64,000 bases of DNA from Nostoc spongiaeforme FACHB-130. GTDB lineage: Bacteria > Cyanobacteriota > Cyanobacteriia > Cyanobacteriales > Nostocaceae. The stretch covers positions 18,975 to 82,974 of the forward strand of contig NZ_JACJTB010000030.1 of NCBI RefSeq assembly GCF_014698475.1, read 5' to 3'. The notes under the pieces were generated by a model that saw nothing but the letters and a program-made list of their open reading frames with translations, searched no databases and was not told the DNA's origin. Positions 17,754-27,134 of this stretch are shown in pieces. Positions within the stretch are counted from its first letter, which is position 1; each line of letters opens with the position of its first letter. Made by a program: the position numbers and the translations under genes.

Positions 17754-19700
17754 ATGCCTTACGAACCCCTGCACCACAAGTATCGCCCAAAGAGTTTTGC
17801 TGAACTGGTGGGGCAAGAGGCGATCGCTACCACCTTAATTAATGCTATCCGTACAACTAAAATTGCCCCGGCTTATTTGTTCACCGGGCCAAGAGGTACG
17901 GGTAAAACATCTAGCGCCAGGATTCTCGCCAAATCCCTCAACTGTCTTCAAAGTGACAAACCCACCGCCGAACCTTGTGGGGTATGCGATGTCTGTCAGG
18001 GAATCACCAAAGGCTACTCGTTAGACGTAATAGAAATTGATGCCGCTAGTAACACTGGTGTCGATAATATCCGCGAACTCATCGAAAAAGCACAATTCGC
18101 CCCAGTGCAGTGTCGGTATAAAGTGTACGTGGTCGATGAATGTCACATGCTCAGTACTCAGGCGTTCAATGCGTTACTAAAAACACTGGAGGAACCACCT
18201 AAACACGTAGTTTTTGTTCTGGCAACCACTGACCCACAAAGAGTTTTACCCACAATTATTTCTCGTTGTCAGAGGTTCGATTTTAGACGCATTCAACTAG
18301 AGGCGATGGTGAAGCATTTAAATGCGATCGCCTGGAAGGAAAGCATTGATATTTCGGAAGCAGCAGTCACCTTAGTAGCGCAAATTTCCCAAGGTGGGTT
18401 ACGGGATGCAGAAAGTTTACTTGACCAATTAGCCTTATTATCGGGGCAAGTCACACCGGAAAGAGTCTGGGATTTAGTCGGTTCTGTGAGTGAACGGGAC
18501 TTGTTAGTCTTATTGAATGCGATCGCTCAAGATAACCCAGAAACAATCTTAGACTGTAGCCGCCACATTCTCGACCGAGGACGAGAACCACTCACTATTC
18601 TGCAAAATCTTGCCAACCTCTACCGCGACTTACTCATTGCTAAAACAGCCCCCAATCGCCAAGACTTAATAGCTTGTACTCCACAAACTTGGGCAGCCTT
18701 AGTTGAGTTAGCCCAAAATTTACACATCAGTACAATCTTGGCAGGACAACAACACCTGCGAACCGCAGAAATTCAAATTAAAAATACTACCCAGCCGCGT
18801 TTGTGGTTAGAGGTAACATTACTCGGATTGTTACCCAGCGCCAGTATTACACCAGCAGCTACAGTTGTTGTCCCAAAAGTCAATATCCCAGCACCACAAA
18901 ATCATCATCACCCATCACCGCCACCTTCAAACCCGCAACCCGTCTCACCACCGCCTCACACTGCACCTTTAAATCAGCCACCTGTACAACCAGTTACCAC
19001 AGAAGTCATACCTGCAAACCCGCAAACCGTCTCACCGCTTCCGCCTGAACCAGTTACCGCAGAAATCACACCAGAAACTGCACAACCAGACTTAACCCAA
19101 ATTTGGCAGCAAGTACTGAGTAATATTCAGTTACTTCCCCGTCGGGCATTATTAGGGCAAATGTGCCATCTGATTGAGTTTGATGGTAATAGTGCGCGTG
19201 TAGGTGTTAAACCTGCATGGTACGACAAAGTTAAATCTGACCTCACCATGATTGCTGGGGCTTTTCAGCAGACTGTGAATCGCAACGTTGAAGTCAGCCT
19301 AGAAAAAGCCACAGCCGCAACTGCTTCTCCCCCAAAAAAAGAACCATCAACCAATAATTCTAATGGGGTTCACAAACCTTCTCTGCCCCAAAAAAACAAC
19401 CATCATCCAGCACCAACGCCCCAAGCATTTACACCGCCACCACAACCAGCACCACAACCAGTCACACCGCCACCTGTAATACCAGAATATCCCACAAATG
19501 GTAATGGTACTGCTAACATCCAACCTCCCCCACAACCCACAGAAAATTCATCAGAAGAATGGGAGGAAGTCACAAGAGCCGCCCAACATTTAGCACAATT
19601 TTTCGACGGGCAGATTGTCCGTTTTGCTGATGATGGTTCCGATTTATCTGGTTCTATCACTCCGTCGGATTGGGTGGAGGAAGTGGAGGTTGATGATTAA
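17754..19700 (+). CDS. dnaX: DNA polymerase III subunit gamma/tau
   Basis: Clamp-loader ATPase of the replicative polymerase. 648 residues. N-terminal AAA+ domain begins YEPLHHKYRPKSFAELVGQE and has Walker A GPRGTGKTSSA, a four-Cys zinc module (C...CGVCDVC), Walker B VYVVDECHML, sensor 1 ATTDPQ and the SRC arginine-finger motif. A Pro/His-rich linker (~370-440) and a second (~525-600) surround a conserved C-terminal segment IWQQVLSNIQLLPRRALLGQ. The reading frame is continuous through the ATPase domain, so there is no intein, although split or inserted inteins occur in other cyanobacterial dnaX genes. Convergent with the mgdA-like gene. Confidence 0.95.
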   Translation: MPYEPLHHKYRPKSFAELVGQEAIATTLINAIRTTKIAPAYLFTGPRGTGKTSSARILAKSLNCLQSDKPTAEPCGVCDVCQGITKGYSLDVIEIDAASNTGVDNIRELIEKAQFAPVQCRYKVYVVDECHMLSTQAFNALLKTLEEPPKHVVFVLATTDPQRVLPTIISRCQRFDFRRIQLEAMVKHLNAIAWKESIDISEAAVTLVAQISQGGLRDAESLLDQLALLSGQVTPERVWDLVGSVSERDLLVLLNAIAQDNPETILDCSRHILDRGREPLTILQNLANLYRDLLIAKTAPNRQDLIACTPQTWAALVELAQNLHISTILAGQQHLRTAEIQIKNTTQPRLWLEVTLLGLLPSASITPAATVVVPKVNIPAPQNHHHPSPPPSNPQPVSPPPHTAPLNQPPVQPVTTEVIPANPQTVSPLPPEPVTAEITPETAQPDLTQIWQQVLSNIQLLPRRALLGQMCHLIEFDGNSARVGVKPAWYDKVKSDLTMIAGAFQQTVNRNVEVSLEKATAATASPPKKEPSTNNSNGVHKPSLPQKNNHHPAPTPQAFTPPPQPAPQPVTPPPVIPEYPTNGNGTANIQPPPQPTENSSEEWEEVTRAAQHLAQFFDGQIVRFADDGSDLSGSITPSDWVEEVEVDD

Positions 19701-19760
19701 AAGGCAAAAGTTAAAAGGCAAAAGTTAAAAGTAAAAAGGTAAAAGTAAAAAATAAAAAAT

Positions 19761-19800
19761 AAAAAGGCAAAAGAATGTATTTCTTTTGCCCTTTGCCTTT
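19761..19800. terminator. Bidirectional hairpin between dnaX and GT2 gene
   Basis: Perfect stem GGCAAAAGAA (19766-19775) / TTCTTTTGCC (19781-19790) with a 5-base loop, A-rich on the left and T-rich on the right. It sits between convergent genes and can serve both. The surrounding sequence repeats the unit AAAAGGCAAAAGT several times. Confidence 0.7.
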
Positions 19801-19814
19801 TTATTTTTGCCTTT

Positions 19815-21221
19815 CTATTCTCCACTGCCAGAATGTACTGTCTTTACCCATTTCAGGCGCTTTGGCCTAAAGGACATCCGGGCGGTGGTACTACTCATCA
19901 CTACCAACCAGTGCAGCATATATAATGTGCCGCGCAGGGTTTGTAGTAGTAACACCGGATAAGTCGCAACGGTGAATTTCTGCTCTTGACGTATCCGCCT
20001 TAGTCCGGCAAACATTCCCAACACGGACATAGACACAGACAAGGTGGTGACTGGGCCTAGCAGTGGTAAGCGATGCTTGGCAATTGCCATTAATAAGTCT
20101 GGGATGGCAGCCGTTGGCAAGATGTACATGGTGATCATAAACATGAGCATATCCCAGGTTTTGCGGGTTCCCATGCGATTTTTCAGAATCAGATCCCAGT
20201 AATCTAAATAACGCTGATAGCCACCTTCTGCCCAACGGTTGCGCTGATGCCAAAGCGCGATCGCGTTTGTCACACCTTCTTCCTGCACGGCTGGGGAGAA
20301 GACACACTCAATATCCCAGTTATCCAAATGCAAGCGCAAGGTCATATCCAAGTCGTCGGTGATGGTTTCCTCATTCCATCCACCACAACTATCTAGGGCG
20401 GTGCGGCGGACAAATTGACCGTTACCCCGCAATTCGCCAATCCCACCCAAAGCAATGCGCTGCTGTTGGAACCAAGTGTCCAGTGCCATTTCTGCCATCT
20501 GTCCCTTAGTCCAAAAGTTTTCTTTGGCATTGGCGATCGCTTTTCGCACCTGCACCGCACCAACTTTTTCTCTTTGAAACAAAGGTACTATCTGGAGTAG
20601 CAAGTCTGATGGCACTTGAGCATCAGCATCAAACACAGCAACAATTTCGCCTTTTGTCTGCGGCAAAACTTGATTTAATGCTCCCGACTTACCGCCACTA
20701 GCTTGGGCGGAACGCCTCAGTACTTTGAGTTTTTTGTATTCCTTCGCCAGTTCTGCTAGGATTTGCGGTGTTTTGTCGGTACTGTTATCGTCAATTATCC
20801 AGACTTCGTATTGTCCATCTGGATATTCCAGATTGCACAAATTCTTGACTAACTTCCCAATCACCGCTTCCTCATTTTTGGCAGCTACCAACAAAGATAC
20901 AGAAGGTAATTCACCCTGCATTTCTTTTTGATAGCGGCGAGGTTTAGCGAATATCACCACGAAGGCATGAATACCCAGGATTGTCGTCAACCCCAGAATA
21001 AAAATGTAAGCCCAAGAAGCTAAGTGTAGAGCGATCGTACCACTCCAAACTATTGACAACACCAGAGCGGCTTTACGTCTACGTCCTTGAAACCGGGATG
21101 GTTGAGACAAACGATTTGTCCCTACCAATGAATCTTCTGTAGCCGATAGGTCAGCCAACAGAGAATCTAACGGGTCAAGCTCTTTGTATGAATCGTTTTC
21201 AGGCCAGGAGTTCGCTGGCAT
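19815..21221 (-). CDS. mgdA: GT2 family glycosyltransferase, probable monoglucosyldiacylglycerol synthase
   Basis: 468 residues. Membrane helices flank a GT-2 catalytic core: ~54-95 near the N-terminus and several after ~330 (e.g. MLMFMITMYILPTAAIPDLL). Core motifs are PSVSLLVAAKNEE, WIIDDNSTDKT, AVFDADAQVP (DXD), ETITDDLDMTLRL (TDDLD) and the QRNRWAEGG (QxxRW) motif of processive-type GT2 enzymes. Overall architecture and N-terminus (LDPLDSLLADLSA) fit the cyanobacterial enzyme that glucosylates diacylglycerol with UDP-glucose, the first step of galactolipid synthesis. A cellulose synthase-like role is the alternative, since the specificity cannot be read from sequence. Confidence 0.75.
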   Translation of the reverse strand: MPANSWPENDSYKELDPLDSLLADLSATEDSLVGTNRLSQPSRFQGRRRKAALVLSIVWSGTIALHLASWAYIFILGLTTILGIHAFVVIFAKPRRYQKEMQGELPSVSLLVAAKNEEAVIGKLVKNLCNLEYPDGQYEVWIIDDNSTDKTPQILAELAKEYKKLKVLRRSAQASGGKSGALNQVLPQTKGEIVAVFDADAQVPSDLLLQIVPLFQREKVGAVQVRKAIANAKENFWTKGQMAEMALDTWFQQQRIALGGIGELRGNGQFVRRTALDSCGGWNEETITDDLDMTLRLHLDNWDIECVFSPAVQEEGVTNAIALWHQRNRWAEGGYQRYLDYWDLILKNRMGTRKTWDMLMFMITMYILPTAAIPDLLMAIAKHRLPLLGPVTTLSVSMSVLGMFAGLRRIRQEQKFTVATYPVLLLQTLRGTLYMLHWLVVMSSTTARMSFRPKRLKWVKTVHSGSGE

Positions 21222-21349
21222 AGGTTACTTAATGCGATACCAGTATTTTTCTACACCCATAAATAAGCTGGGAATTCTGTAACGTCAAACTTTGACTTTG
21301 CCATCTAGCTTTACTTGCTGTATCAAAATTACGTTGCTTTTTCAGGGCA

Positions 21350-21442
21350 ACGGTAAATTCAACAAAGTAATTACAAGATAGACACAGCTTTGGGTTGTGA
21401 GACATTGCAATCAGCGTCTTAAGACCTAATGTTAGGTTTTTT
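21350..21442 (+). terminator. Intergenic hairpins with intrinsic terminator (possible small RNA)
   Basis: In the 511-base divergent gap between the GT2 gene and ebsA there is no gene, but two hairpins lie close together: CGTTGC...GCAACG at ~21331-21351 and ACCTAA-TG-TTAGGT at 21424-21437 followed immediately by TTTTT. The latter is a compact rho-independent terminator on the plus strand about 290 bases before ebsA. It could end an unannotated small RNA. Confidence 0.4.
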
Positions 21443-21732
21443 CGCCGCTACTGCCCCAGCTTGGATAAAAGCTAATGCAGCCTTATTGTAACCGAAATTT
21501 TAATATTTCTTAGTACTAACTTTGCTGGCACTATCACAAACTCAAAACTAAAAAGACAAAATACAAAGAATTACTTATTGATTATTGCCATTAATTAACA
21601 TTTTTTGCGGAATATTTTGAGGCTGTTCCTGAGAGTTTTGCTTCTGTAGTGTGTATTACAACAATTTTTTTGGGAATACTATTGACAACGACTAATATCC
21701 CCAGTTTCACCTAACTTGAGGAATATTCAACA

Positions 21733-22107
21733 ATGTCTATTGAGCAACTCCAGCCCGCAACTCAGCAGCAAGCAAGCGTTTACTTGCCTTATATTCAGGG
21801 TACAAAGCGAAATTTCTTGCCCTACGCCATCAGTCTCTATCAAAAAGGTCTTTTGGAGGGACACCGCAAAATAGAAGCCAGTGAAAATATTCCCTTTGTT
21901 GCTTCTTGGAATGTGGCCACCCTACCTTCAGACTTAACGCGCTGCCGAATGCAGTTTGATGGTAATGCTGAACTCAGTTATGAAGTGATGATGGCCAGCT
22001 TTGAGTTTATTAGTTTTTTAATTGAATTAATGGAAAACTATAAACGTTATCGTGTCCCAGACTTTTCGCAATCATTCTACAGAAAGTTGCTGCGTATTGA
22101 TGAATAA
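21733..22107 (+). CDS. ebsA: EbsA-like cyanobacterial protein (type IV pilus associated)
   Basis: 124-residue soluble protein, MSIEQLQPATQQQASVYLPY, with a conserved-looking centre (VASWNVATLPSDLTRCRMQF, DGNAELSYEV) and a basic C-terminus (FYRKLLRIDE). It has no signal peptide or membrane span. From memory this matches the cyanobacteria-specific EbsA family, which in Synechococcus elongatus associates with the type IV pilus assembly ATPase and affects biofilm self-suppression. The name rests on recollection of the family's appearance and needs a search. A hairpin follows the stop. No other pilus gene is nearby. Confidence 0.6.
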   Translation: MSIEQLQPATQQQASVYLPYIQGTKRNFLPYAISLYQKGLLEGHRKIEASENIPFVASWNVATLPSDLTRCRMQFDGNAELSYEVMMASFEFISFLIELMENYKRYRVPDFSQSFYRKLLRIDE

Positions 22108-22141
22108 ATCAATTCCCTGAAAGTCTAGGGTATAGGATTAC

Positions 22142-22161
22142 AAGGGAAAACTATTTCCCTT
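22142..22161 (+). terminator. Hairpin downstream of ebsA
   Basis: Perfect 8-bp stem AAGGGAAA / TTTCCCTT with a 4-base loop, 34 bases after the ebsA stop. A T-run is short, so termination strength is unclear. The rest of the 330-base gap to the next gene shows nothing else. Confidence 0.5.
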
Positions 22162-22437
22162 TAACCTAGCCCAGACAGTTATGCTTACGAGTATTGAGAC
22201 ATAGTTTAGTGGATATATTTGGCATCCAGCCCATAACATTTTAAGCATTATTTTAAATACCAAGTAGTTAGTAACTTTACAGCATCAATACTGTAGATAA
22301 AAGCTATTTTTTTCACCAAAAAAATGTTCTCACTCAAAAACTATGCTCGCTAAGAGCGTAAGTCTTTTGCTGGAACAAACTAAAATTAGTAAACACCTAG
22401 CTGGGTTCTACTTCCTTTTGAAATTAGGAGTGCATGT

Positions 22438-23532
22438 GTGCCGAAATCTGCTAAACATCTGCTGATTGGCTCAACCGAAACTTATAGCGGAAAATCTGCA
22501 ACAGTTTTGGGTTTGTCTTATCAGCTACAGCAAAAAGGACTGGATATTGCTTACGGCAAACCACTGGGAACTTGTTTGACAACCTCTGGTGGTACTTTAA
22601 TTGAAGAAGATGTCCAGTTTATTGCTTCTAGCCTGAATCTAGCAGCTAACCGCATTGCGCCTACCATGCTGGCTTTAGATGCAGTCAGTGTCCAAAAACG
22701 TTTAAGCGGCGAAGATAACAACAATTATCGCCAGTCGTTGATTCAGGAATATTTACAAGTTACTCGCGGCGATTTAGTCTTACTGGAGGGGCCAGGCAAT
22801 TTAACAGAAGGACATTTATTTGATTTATCAACGCTACAAGTTGCAGAAGTGTTAGACGCTGCGGTTTTGTTGGTTAATCGTTACAATTCGCTACTTTCTC
22901 TAGATGCGGTATTGGCAGCAAAAGAGCGTGTGGGCGATCGCTTGGTGGGTGTTGTCCTCAATGATATTCCTCCCAAAGAATTGGAAATGGTCGAAAATCT
23001 CGTGCGTCCATTTTTGGAACAGCAAGGAATTGCCGTATTAGGAACACTGCCGAAAAATGATTTACTGCGGAGTGTTAGAGTCGGGGAACTAGTCAACCAG
23101 TTAAATGCTGAAGTTCTCTGCCGTAGCGATCGCTTAGATTTGATGGTAGAAAGTCTGGCCATTGGGGCGATGAATGTCAATGCAGCTGTCAAGTATTTCC
23201 GTAAACGGCGTAACATGGCAGTGGTAACAGGAGGCGATCGGGTAGAAATTCAACAAGCTGCTCTAGAAACCTCAACTCAATGCCTAATTCTCACAGGACA
23301 ATTACCACCGCCGCAATTTATTCTCAGCCGTGCTGAAGAACTGGAAATTCCCATTTTGTCTGTTGACTTAGACACCTTGACCACCGTAGAAATTGTTGAC
23401 CGGACTTTTGGTCAAGTACGTGTCCATGAACCAATTAAAGTGCAGTGCATCCGCCAATTGATGAATGAGCATTTTGACATTGAGCGTTTATTACTGAAAC
23501 TGGGCTTAAGTACAGCAGCAGCCTTATCTTAG
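22438..23532 (+). CDS. Phosphotransacetylase family protein (BioD-like P-loop + DRTGG)
   Basis: 364 residues starting at GTG. The N-terminal ~220 residues are a dethiobiotin synthetase-type P-loop NTPase (LLIGSTETYSGKSATVLGLS is the Walker A region; VLLEGPGNL is the second motif; VGVVLNDIP is the base-recognition strand). The C-terminal part (~215-330) is a DRTGG-type domain (LCRSDRLDLMVESLAIGAMN, MAVVTGGDRVEIQ). The same two domains make up the N-terminal regulatory half of bacterial Pta, but the catalytic phosphotransacetylase domain is absent. It is therefore probably regulatory; its partner is unknown. It is followed by repeat-rich non-coding DNA. Confidence 0.8.
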   Translation: MPKSAKHLLIGSTETYSGKSATVLGLSYQLQQKGLDIAYGKPLGTCLTTSGGTLIEEDVQFIASSLNLAANRIAPTMLALDAVSVQKRLSGEDNNNYRQSLIQEYLQVTRGDLVLLEGPGNLTEGHLFDLSTLQVAEVLDAAVLLVNRYNSLLSLDAVLAAKERVGDRLVGVVLNDIPPKELEMVENLVRPFLEQQGIAVLGTLPKNDLLRSVRVGELVNQLNAEVLCRSDRLDLMVESLAIGAMNVNAAVKYFRKRRNMAVVTGGDRVEIQQAALETSTQCLILTGQLPPPQFILSRAEELEIPILSVDLDTLTTVEIVDRTFGQVRVHEPIKVQCIRQLMNEHFDIERLLLKLGLSTAAALS

Positions 23533-23559
23533 CCATACACCAAGCATCTTTGAGATTGA

Positions 23560-23815
23560 CCCTCTGAATTTTAGATTTTAAATTTTGGATTTTGGATTGC
23601 TGGGTTAAATCTAAAATCCAAAATCTAAAATTGGCTTGGTCAAGTAATTTTGGATTTTAGATTTGCAATTTTGGATTGACCCCGACCACAAGGGTGCGGT
23701 GCTTGGGGATTTTGGATTAACGATTTTAGATTTTTCCACCCACTAGGGGTGGGGCTTGTACCCTAAAGAATCCAAAATCCAAAATCCAAAATCTAAAATT
23801 GGCTTGGTCAAGGTT
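23560..23815. repeat. Cluster of CCAAAATCTAAAAT-type palindromic repeats
   Basis: The 448-base gap after the phosphotransacetylase-like gene consists of alternating direct and inverted copies of a unit close to AATCCAAAATCTAAAATTGG, with GGCTTGGTCAAG twice, and G/C-rich inserts (CCCCGACCACAAGGGTGCGG; CACCCACTAGGGGTGGGGC). Copies can pair as long hairpins. The same unit recurs at 30.2, 30.35 and 32.8 kb. Confidence 0.75.
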
Positions 23816-23980
23816 CACAAAAGCCTGATTTTGACCATTGACTGTTAACTATTGACTCACTTAGCCAGTTACTTAGTTAAATAATTCAAAAATTGTAGCA
23901 ATGTCTAACTTCAGCTGGCTGTCTACCTACACTCTGTTTGGTAAAATATCTAGGTCGTTCAATTCTAATTAATTTTATCT

Positions 23981-24484
23981 TTGAGCCAGTCAATAGACCT
24001 AATTAACCTCGATACATTAGCGCAAGAACTGGCGACAATCCAGCAAACAGGTTCTAAGCGAATTGCTTTGCTGGGTTCTCGTCATGTGCCGATTACCCAT
24101 CAAAATCTGATTGAAATGATGACATACGCTTTGGTGTTATCAGGCAATCGGATTATTACCTCTGGGGCGACGGGAACAAATTCAGCTGCCATCAAGGGCG
24201 CAATGCGGGCTGATCCCAATTTGCTGACTGTAATTCTGCCGCAAAGCTTGGAACGTCAGCCTTACGAATCTCGGCAACAGTTAGAACAGGTAATGCACCT
24301 GGTAGAAAATCCCAGTAACGATAACCTGACTCTAGCTGAAGCTAGTTACATCTGTAACAAAGAGATTGTCTCTCGTTGTCAGCAGTTAATTTGTTTTGCT
24401 TTTCATGACAGTCGCACTCTGCTACAAACTTGTGGAGATGCTGAAGAACAAAGAAAAGTAGTAACTTTGTTTTACTTTGATTAG
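23981..24484 (+). CDS. SLOG-fold (DprA-like) protein
   Basis: 167 residues, starting at TTG (MSQSIDLINLDTLAQELATI). A Rossmann-like nucleotide-binding fold of the SLOG/DprA superfamily is suggested by KRIALLGSRHVP, NRIITSGATGTNSAAIKGAM (the GxxGxxxxxxxGA nucleotide-binding loop) and VILPQSLERQP. It is shorter than full DprA, which has additional SAM-like and winged-helix domains, so it may not be a transformation protein; databases often label such proteins DNA recombination-mediator protein A. The upstream gap is all repeats. The next gene follows after ~94 bases of TGACCAATGAC-type repeats. Confidence 0.7.
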   Translation: MSQSIDLINLDTLAQELATIQQTGSKRIALLGSRHVPITHQNLIEMMTYALVLSGNRIITSGATGTNSAAIKGAMRADPNLLTVILPQSLERQPYESRQQLEQVMHLVENPSNDNLTLAEASYICNKEIVSRCQQLICFAFHDSRTLLQTCGDAEEQRKVVTLFYFD

Positions 24485-24578
24485 TCATTTATCCGTTGTC
24501 ATTTGTCCTTTGTCATTTGCAATTCACTCATGACCAATGACCAATGACCAATGACTAATAATTATGGACTAGTAACTA

Positions 24579-24974
24579 ATGACTATTTTTTTGTACTGTA
24601 TTGCCGCAGCTGCTGTATTAATTTATCTGCCGTTTTTGCTGGTGGCGTATGCCCGGTTGAGTGTGGGATATGATATATCCGCACCCCGCGCGATGTTTGA
24701 TAAATTGCCACCTTATGCTCAACGAGCGACTTGGGCGCATCAAAATTCTTTTGAAACATTCATGATTTTTGCTGTCGCCGCATTGATGGCTTATGTCACT
24801 AATGTCAATTCTAGTGTGGCTGTAGTTGCGGCGATCGCTTTTGTCGTGACGCGGTTGTTATACTCTATCTTTTATATTTTGAATGTACCGCTTTTGCGAT
24901 CGCTGATGTTTGCTATTGGTTCTTTGAGTTCTGCAACTCTCTTCTTCTTTAGCATCCTGCAAGCAAATACTTAA
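24579..24974 (+). CDS. MAPEG family membrane protein
   Basis: 131 residues with four hydrophobic segments (~2-25, ~62-80, ~82-100, ~108-128). The sequence RATWAHQNSFETFMIFAVAA matches the MAPEG core (A-R/A-N-E-P pattern: the Gln-Asn and Glu of the family's glutathione-linked active site region). MAPEG proteins are trimeric membrane enzymes or relatives, some with glutathione transferase activity; the bacterial members are mostly uncharacterised. No partner is apparent. It precedes yajQ by ~70 bases. Confidence 0.8.
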   Translation: MTIFLYCIAAAAVLIYLPFLLVAYARLSVGYDISAPRAMFDKLPPYAQRATWAHQNSFETFMIFAVAALMAYVTNVNSSVAVVAAIAFVVTRLLYSIFYILNVPLLRSLMFAIGSLSSATLFFFSILQANT

Positions 24975-25044
24975 AATTAGGGAAGAGGAGAGATAATACC
25001 AATTACCAATAAACTCATCCACAATCCCAAAGTTAACATTTTTT

Positions 25045-25536
25045 ATGGCTTCAACTTACTCCTTTGACATTGTGAGCGATTTTGATCGGCAAGAATTAGT
25101 GAACGCTGTTGATCAAGTTGTGCGAGACGTTAACAGTAGATACGACCTCAAAGATACTAAAACTACAGTTGAGTTGGGTGAAACAACTATTACTGTTAAT
25201 ACCGACAGTGAGTTTACTTTAGATTCTGTACACAACATTCTCCGCGAAAAAGCTGCCAAACGTAGTCTCTCTCAAAAGATTTTTGAATTTGGCAAAGTTG
25301 AATCTGCAAGTGGTAATCGTGTACGTCAAGAAATCACCCTCAAAAAAGGCATCAGCCAGGAAATTGCCAAACAAATTTCTAAATTGATTCGTGATGAATT
25401 TAAAAAGGTGCAAGCTTCAATTCAAGGTGATGCTGTGCGGGTTGCTGCTAAATCAAAAGATGATTTGCAAATTGTTATTCAACGGTTAAAACAAGAAGAC
25501 TACCCAGTTGCATTACAATTTACAAACTATCGTTAG
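25045..25536 (+). CDS. yajQ: YajQ family nucleotide-binding protein
   Basis: 163 residues, the normal length for YajQ. It begins [20 protein letters not shown] and contains [29 protein letters not shown], the [19 protein letters not shown] segment and [20 protein letters not shown], all diagnostic of the family. Two ferredoxin-like domains bind nucleic acid or nucleotides. Xanthomonas and Pseudomonas members bind cyclic-di-GMP and act with LysR-type regulators; whether this one does is unknown. A MITE-like element begins 13 bases after the stop and may supply its terminator. Confidence 0.92.
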   Translation: MASTYSFDIVSDFDRQELVNAVDQVVRDVNSRYDLKDTKTTVELGETTITVNTDSEFTLDSVHNILREKAAKRSLSQKIFEFGKVESASGNRVRQEITLKKGISQEIAKQISKLIRDEFKKVQASIQGDAVRVAAKSKDDLQIVIQRLKQEDYPVALQFTNYR

Positions 25537-25549
25537 GAAATGCTTAAAT

Positions 25550-25716
25550 CTAGTACAACAAGGCAAAAGTAAAAAGGTGAGCCATTGCGGTGGACGGGTT
25601 TCCCGGCATAAAGCAAATGGTGAACCCGAAGGGCAAAAGGAAAAAGAAAGAATAACGATACCACAAGCCTTTTAGCAATTTCTTATAGTCTGTTTATTTA
25701 CGCCGACCTGTACTAG
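25550..25716. mobile_element. MITE-like element, copy 2 (167 bp)
   Basis: Begins CTAGTACAACAAGGCAAAAG and ends CGCCGACCTGTACTAG, the same termini as the 17439 element. The right third (ATAGTCTGTTTATTTACGCC) is shared with it, but the internal palindrome is different (GGGTTTCCCGGC...GGTGAACCCG). This shows that the outer arms are conserved while the core varies. Confidence 0.7.
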
Positions 25717-25883
25717 TTAAAATTTTTCCAAGAAACTGCCAGCGAGTTTTTGTTCGTTGGCAGTTATTTTTATTTTCAACACAAAATATGTAGAGTGAAA
25801 CCTATTGCTCTATATCCCAAAATAATTTGGTACATCTTCATAGAGAATAGTTATAAGTATAGTTATTGTTCGAGATTAGTCAA

Positions 25884-25994
25884 ATGCGTGATCCACAGAA
25901 GAATACAATTAAAATTGACCCAGCAACTGTTGTTTTAATTGTGTCGATATTAATACTTTTACCTCTTGTACTCACTGGGTTGTTTTGGCAGTAA
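25884..25994 (+). CDS. Small single-span membrane protein (36 residues)
   Basis: Short open frame MRDPQKNTIKIDPATVVLIV then SILILLPLVLTGLFWQ. It has a charged N-terminus and one strongly hydrophobic segment (~15-34), typical of the very small membrane subunits found in cyanobacteria. It does not match the photosystem or cytochrome small subunits I can recall. No clear ribosome-binding site is visible, so expression is unproven. Confidence 0.45.
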   Translation: MRDPQKNTIKIDPATVVLIVSILILLPLVLTGLFWQ

Positions 25995-26101
25995 GAGGAT
26001 AATAGAAAGATTGATCCTTGCTAAATAACTGTTTTGAAGCTATTTACGTGGAAATCACTGGTGTGGATGGTATGGAGTAGAACTATCACGGGAGTACTAC
26101 C

Positions 26102-26139
26102 TAGTACAACAAGGCAAAAGTAAAAAGAAATAATAAAGA
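26102..26139. mobile_element. Left-end fragment of the same MITE-like family
   Basis: CTAGTACAACAAGGCAAAAG followed by TAAAAAGAAATAATA matches the left end of the elements at 17439 and 25550 (and the mid-part of the first). No right end follows, so this is a truncated or internally deleted copy. Confidence 0.55.
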
Positions 26140-26258
26140 ATAGAATTCGTGGCTTTGAAGAAGAAGTAAGAATCAATGAGTGGCGGAAAATCCCCGCCAC
26201 TAGCATAGAATTAAGTTCTGAATTCTGGTTCCTGACTCCTGAATTCTATCTTGATAAA

Positions 26259-27134
26259 TTAAGGTTCTGTAGCAGTTGGCTGCGGCGTAAACTGAATTCT
26301 GGGATCTGGCATGAAATTGTATCGGAGGTATAATCCACCCCAAACAAACAACACAATTAATAAAGCACCAATACCCAAAGGACTGGGAAGCCAAAATACT
26401 ACTTCTATATGATTGAGTTCACCGGGTTGGAGTCGCCATAGCAGTTGATTACCTTGTTTTTCTGGTTCGACAGCATTTTCGGTGAGTTGAATATTTTTTG
26501 CACCCCAGGGAGTGTTTAAGCTAAATTCTAAATTGAGAATTGCACCTGGATCAGCAATGACGTTACCTTTACTGGCAATTAACGCCAGCGATCGCAAGTC
26601 TAAATCATAAATTAACCGATTCCGCACTAACAATAAAAAATTATTCTGGAATAGCAGTAAATTAGATTCTATTTTCGGTAATTCCGCATCAGCTTCACTA
26701 TTTGTAGCCGCTACTTTTTGATTGTTATGGGAATTAAAAAAGTCATTAAACTTAGTTTGTAATTCTTGACCATTACTAAAGGGGATAGTAACTATTAGTT
26801 CTTCTTGCGAAATACGCCGGACTTTGCCTTCTAGTTTACGAGTCCGATTTTCTATACTATCTAACCAGGCATATACATAATCACCACTAAAACTAGTAAG
26901 TTGTTCACCTAACTTAATATGCTGCACTAATTCGCCGCTATTGGAGTGATGAAAATTCACGCCAACATCATACTTTACACACCCAGATAACAGCAGGGAT
27001 GTAAACACTACTATCCACAAAATAGTTTTTCTTGGGGAAAAGATGCGGTTAATGTTGTGTCTGACTTGTATCGTTAACCAGCCCAATGGTTGAGTTAACC
27101 ACATCAATATTTTTCCCAACTTAGAAAAATTCAT
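26259..27134 (-). CDS. DUF3153 family membrane lipoprotein
   Basis: About 291 residues. The N-terminal helix (ILWIVVFTSLLLSGC) carries a lipobox, so Cys~54 is probably lipid-modified. The domain that follows (YDVGVNFHHSNSGELVQHIK, RKLEGKVRRISQEELIVTIP) fits the cyanobacterial DUF3153 family. A C-terminal membrane helix (~265-285, GIGALLIVLFVWGGLYL) anchors it. The ATG at 27134 is chosen because AGGAGA lies ~8 bases upstream; the frame is open back to 27221 without such a site. It lies 150 bases downstream of a TPR membrane protein on the same strand. Function unknown. Confidence 0.8.
   Translation of the reverse strand: MNFSKLGKILMWLTQPLGWLTIQVRHNINRIFSPRKTILWIVVFTSLLLSGCVKYDVGVNFHHSNSGELVQHIKLGEQLTSFSGDYVYAWLDSIENRTRKLEGKVRRISQEELIVTIPFSNGQELQTKFNDFFNSHNNQKVAATNSEADAELPKIESNLLLFQNNFLLLVRNRLIYDLDLRSLALIASKGNVIADPGAILNLEFSLNTPWGAKNIQLTENAVEPEKQGNQLLWRLQPGELNHIEVVFWLPSPLGIGALLIVLFVWGGLYLRYNFMPDPRIQFTPQPTATEP

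Noticed and set aside
17754..19700. Intein in dnaX
   Set aside because: The ATPase domain is uninterrupted from Walker A through the SRC motif and no intein motifs are present.
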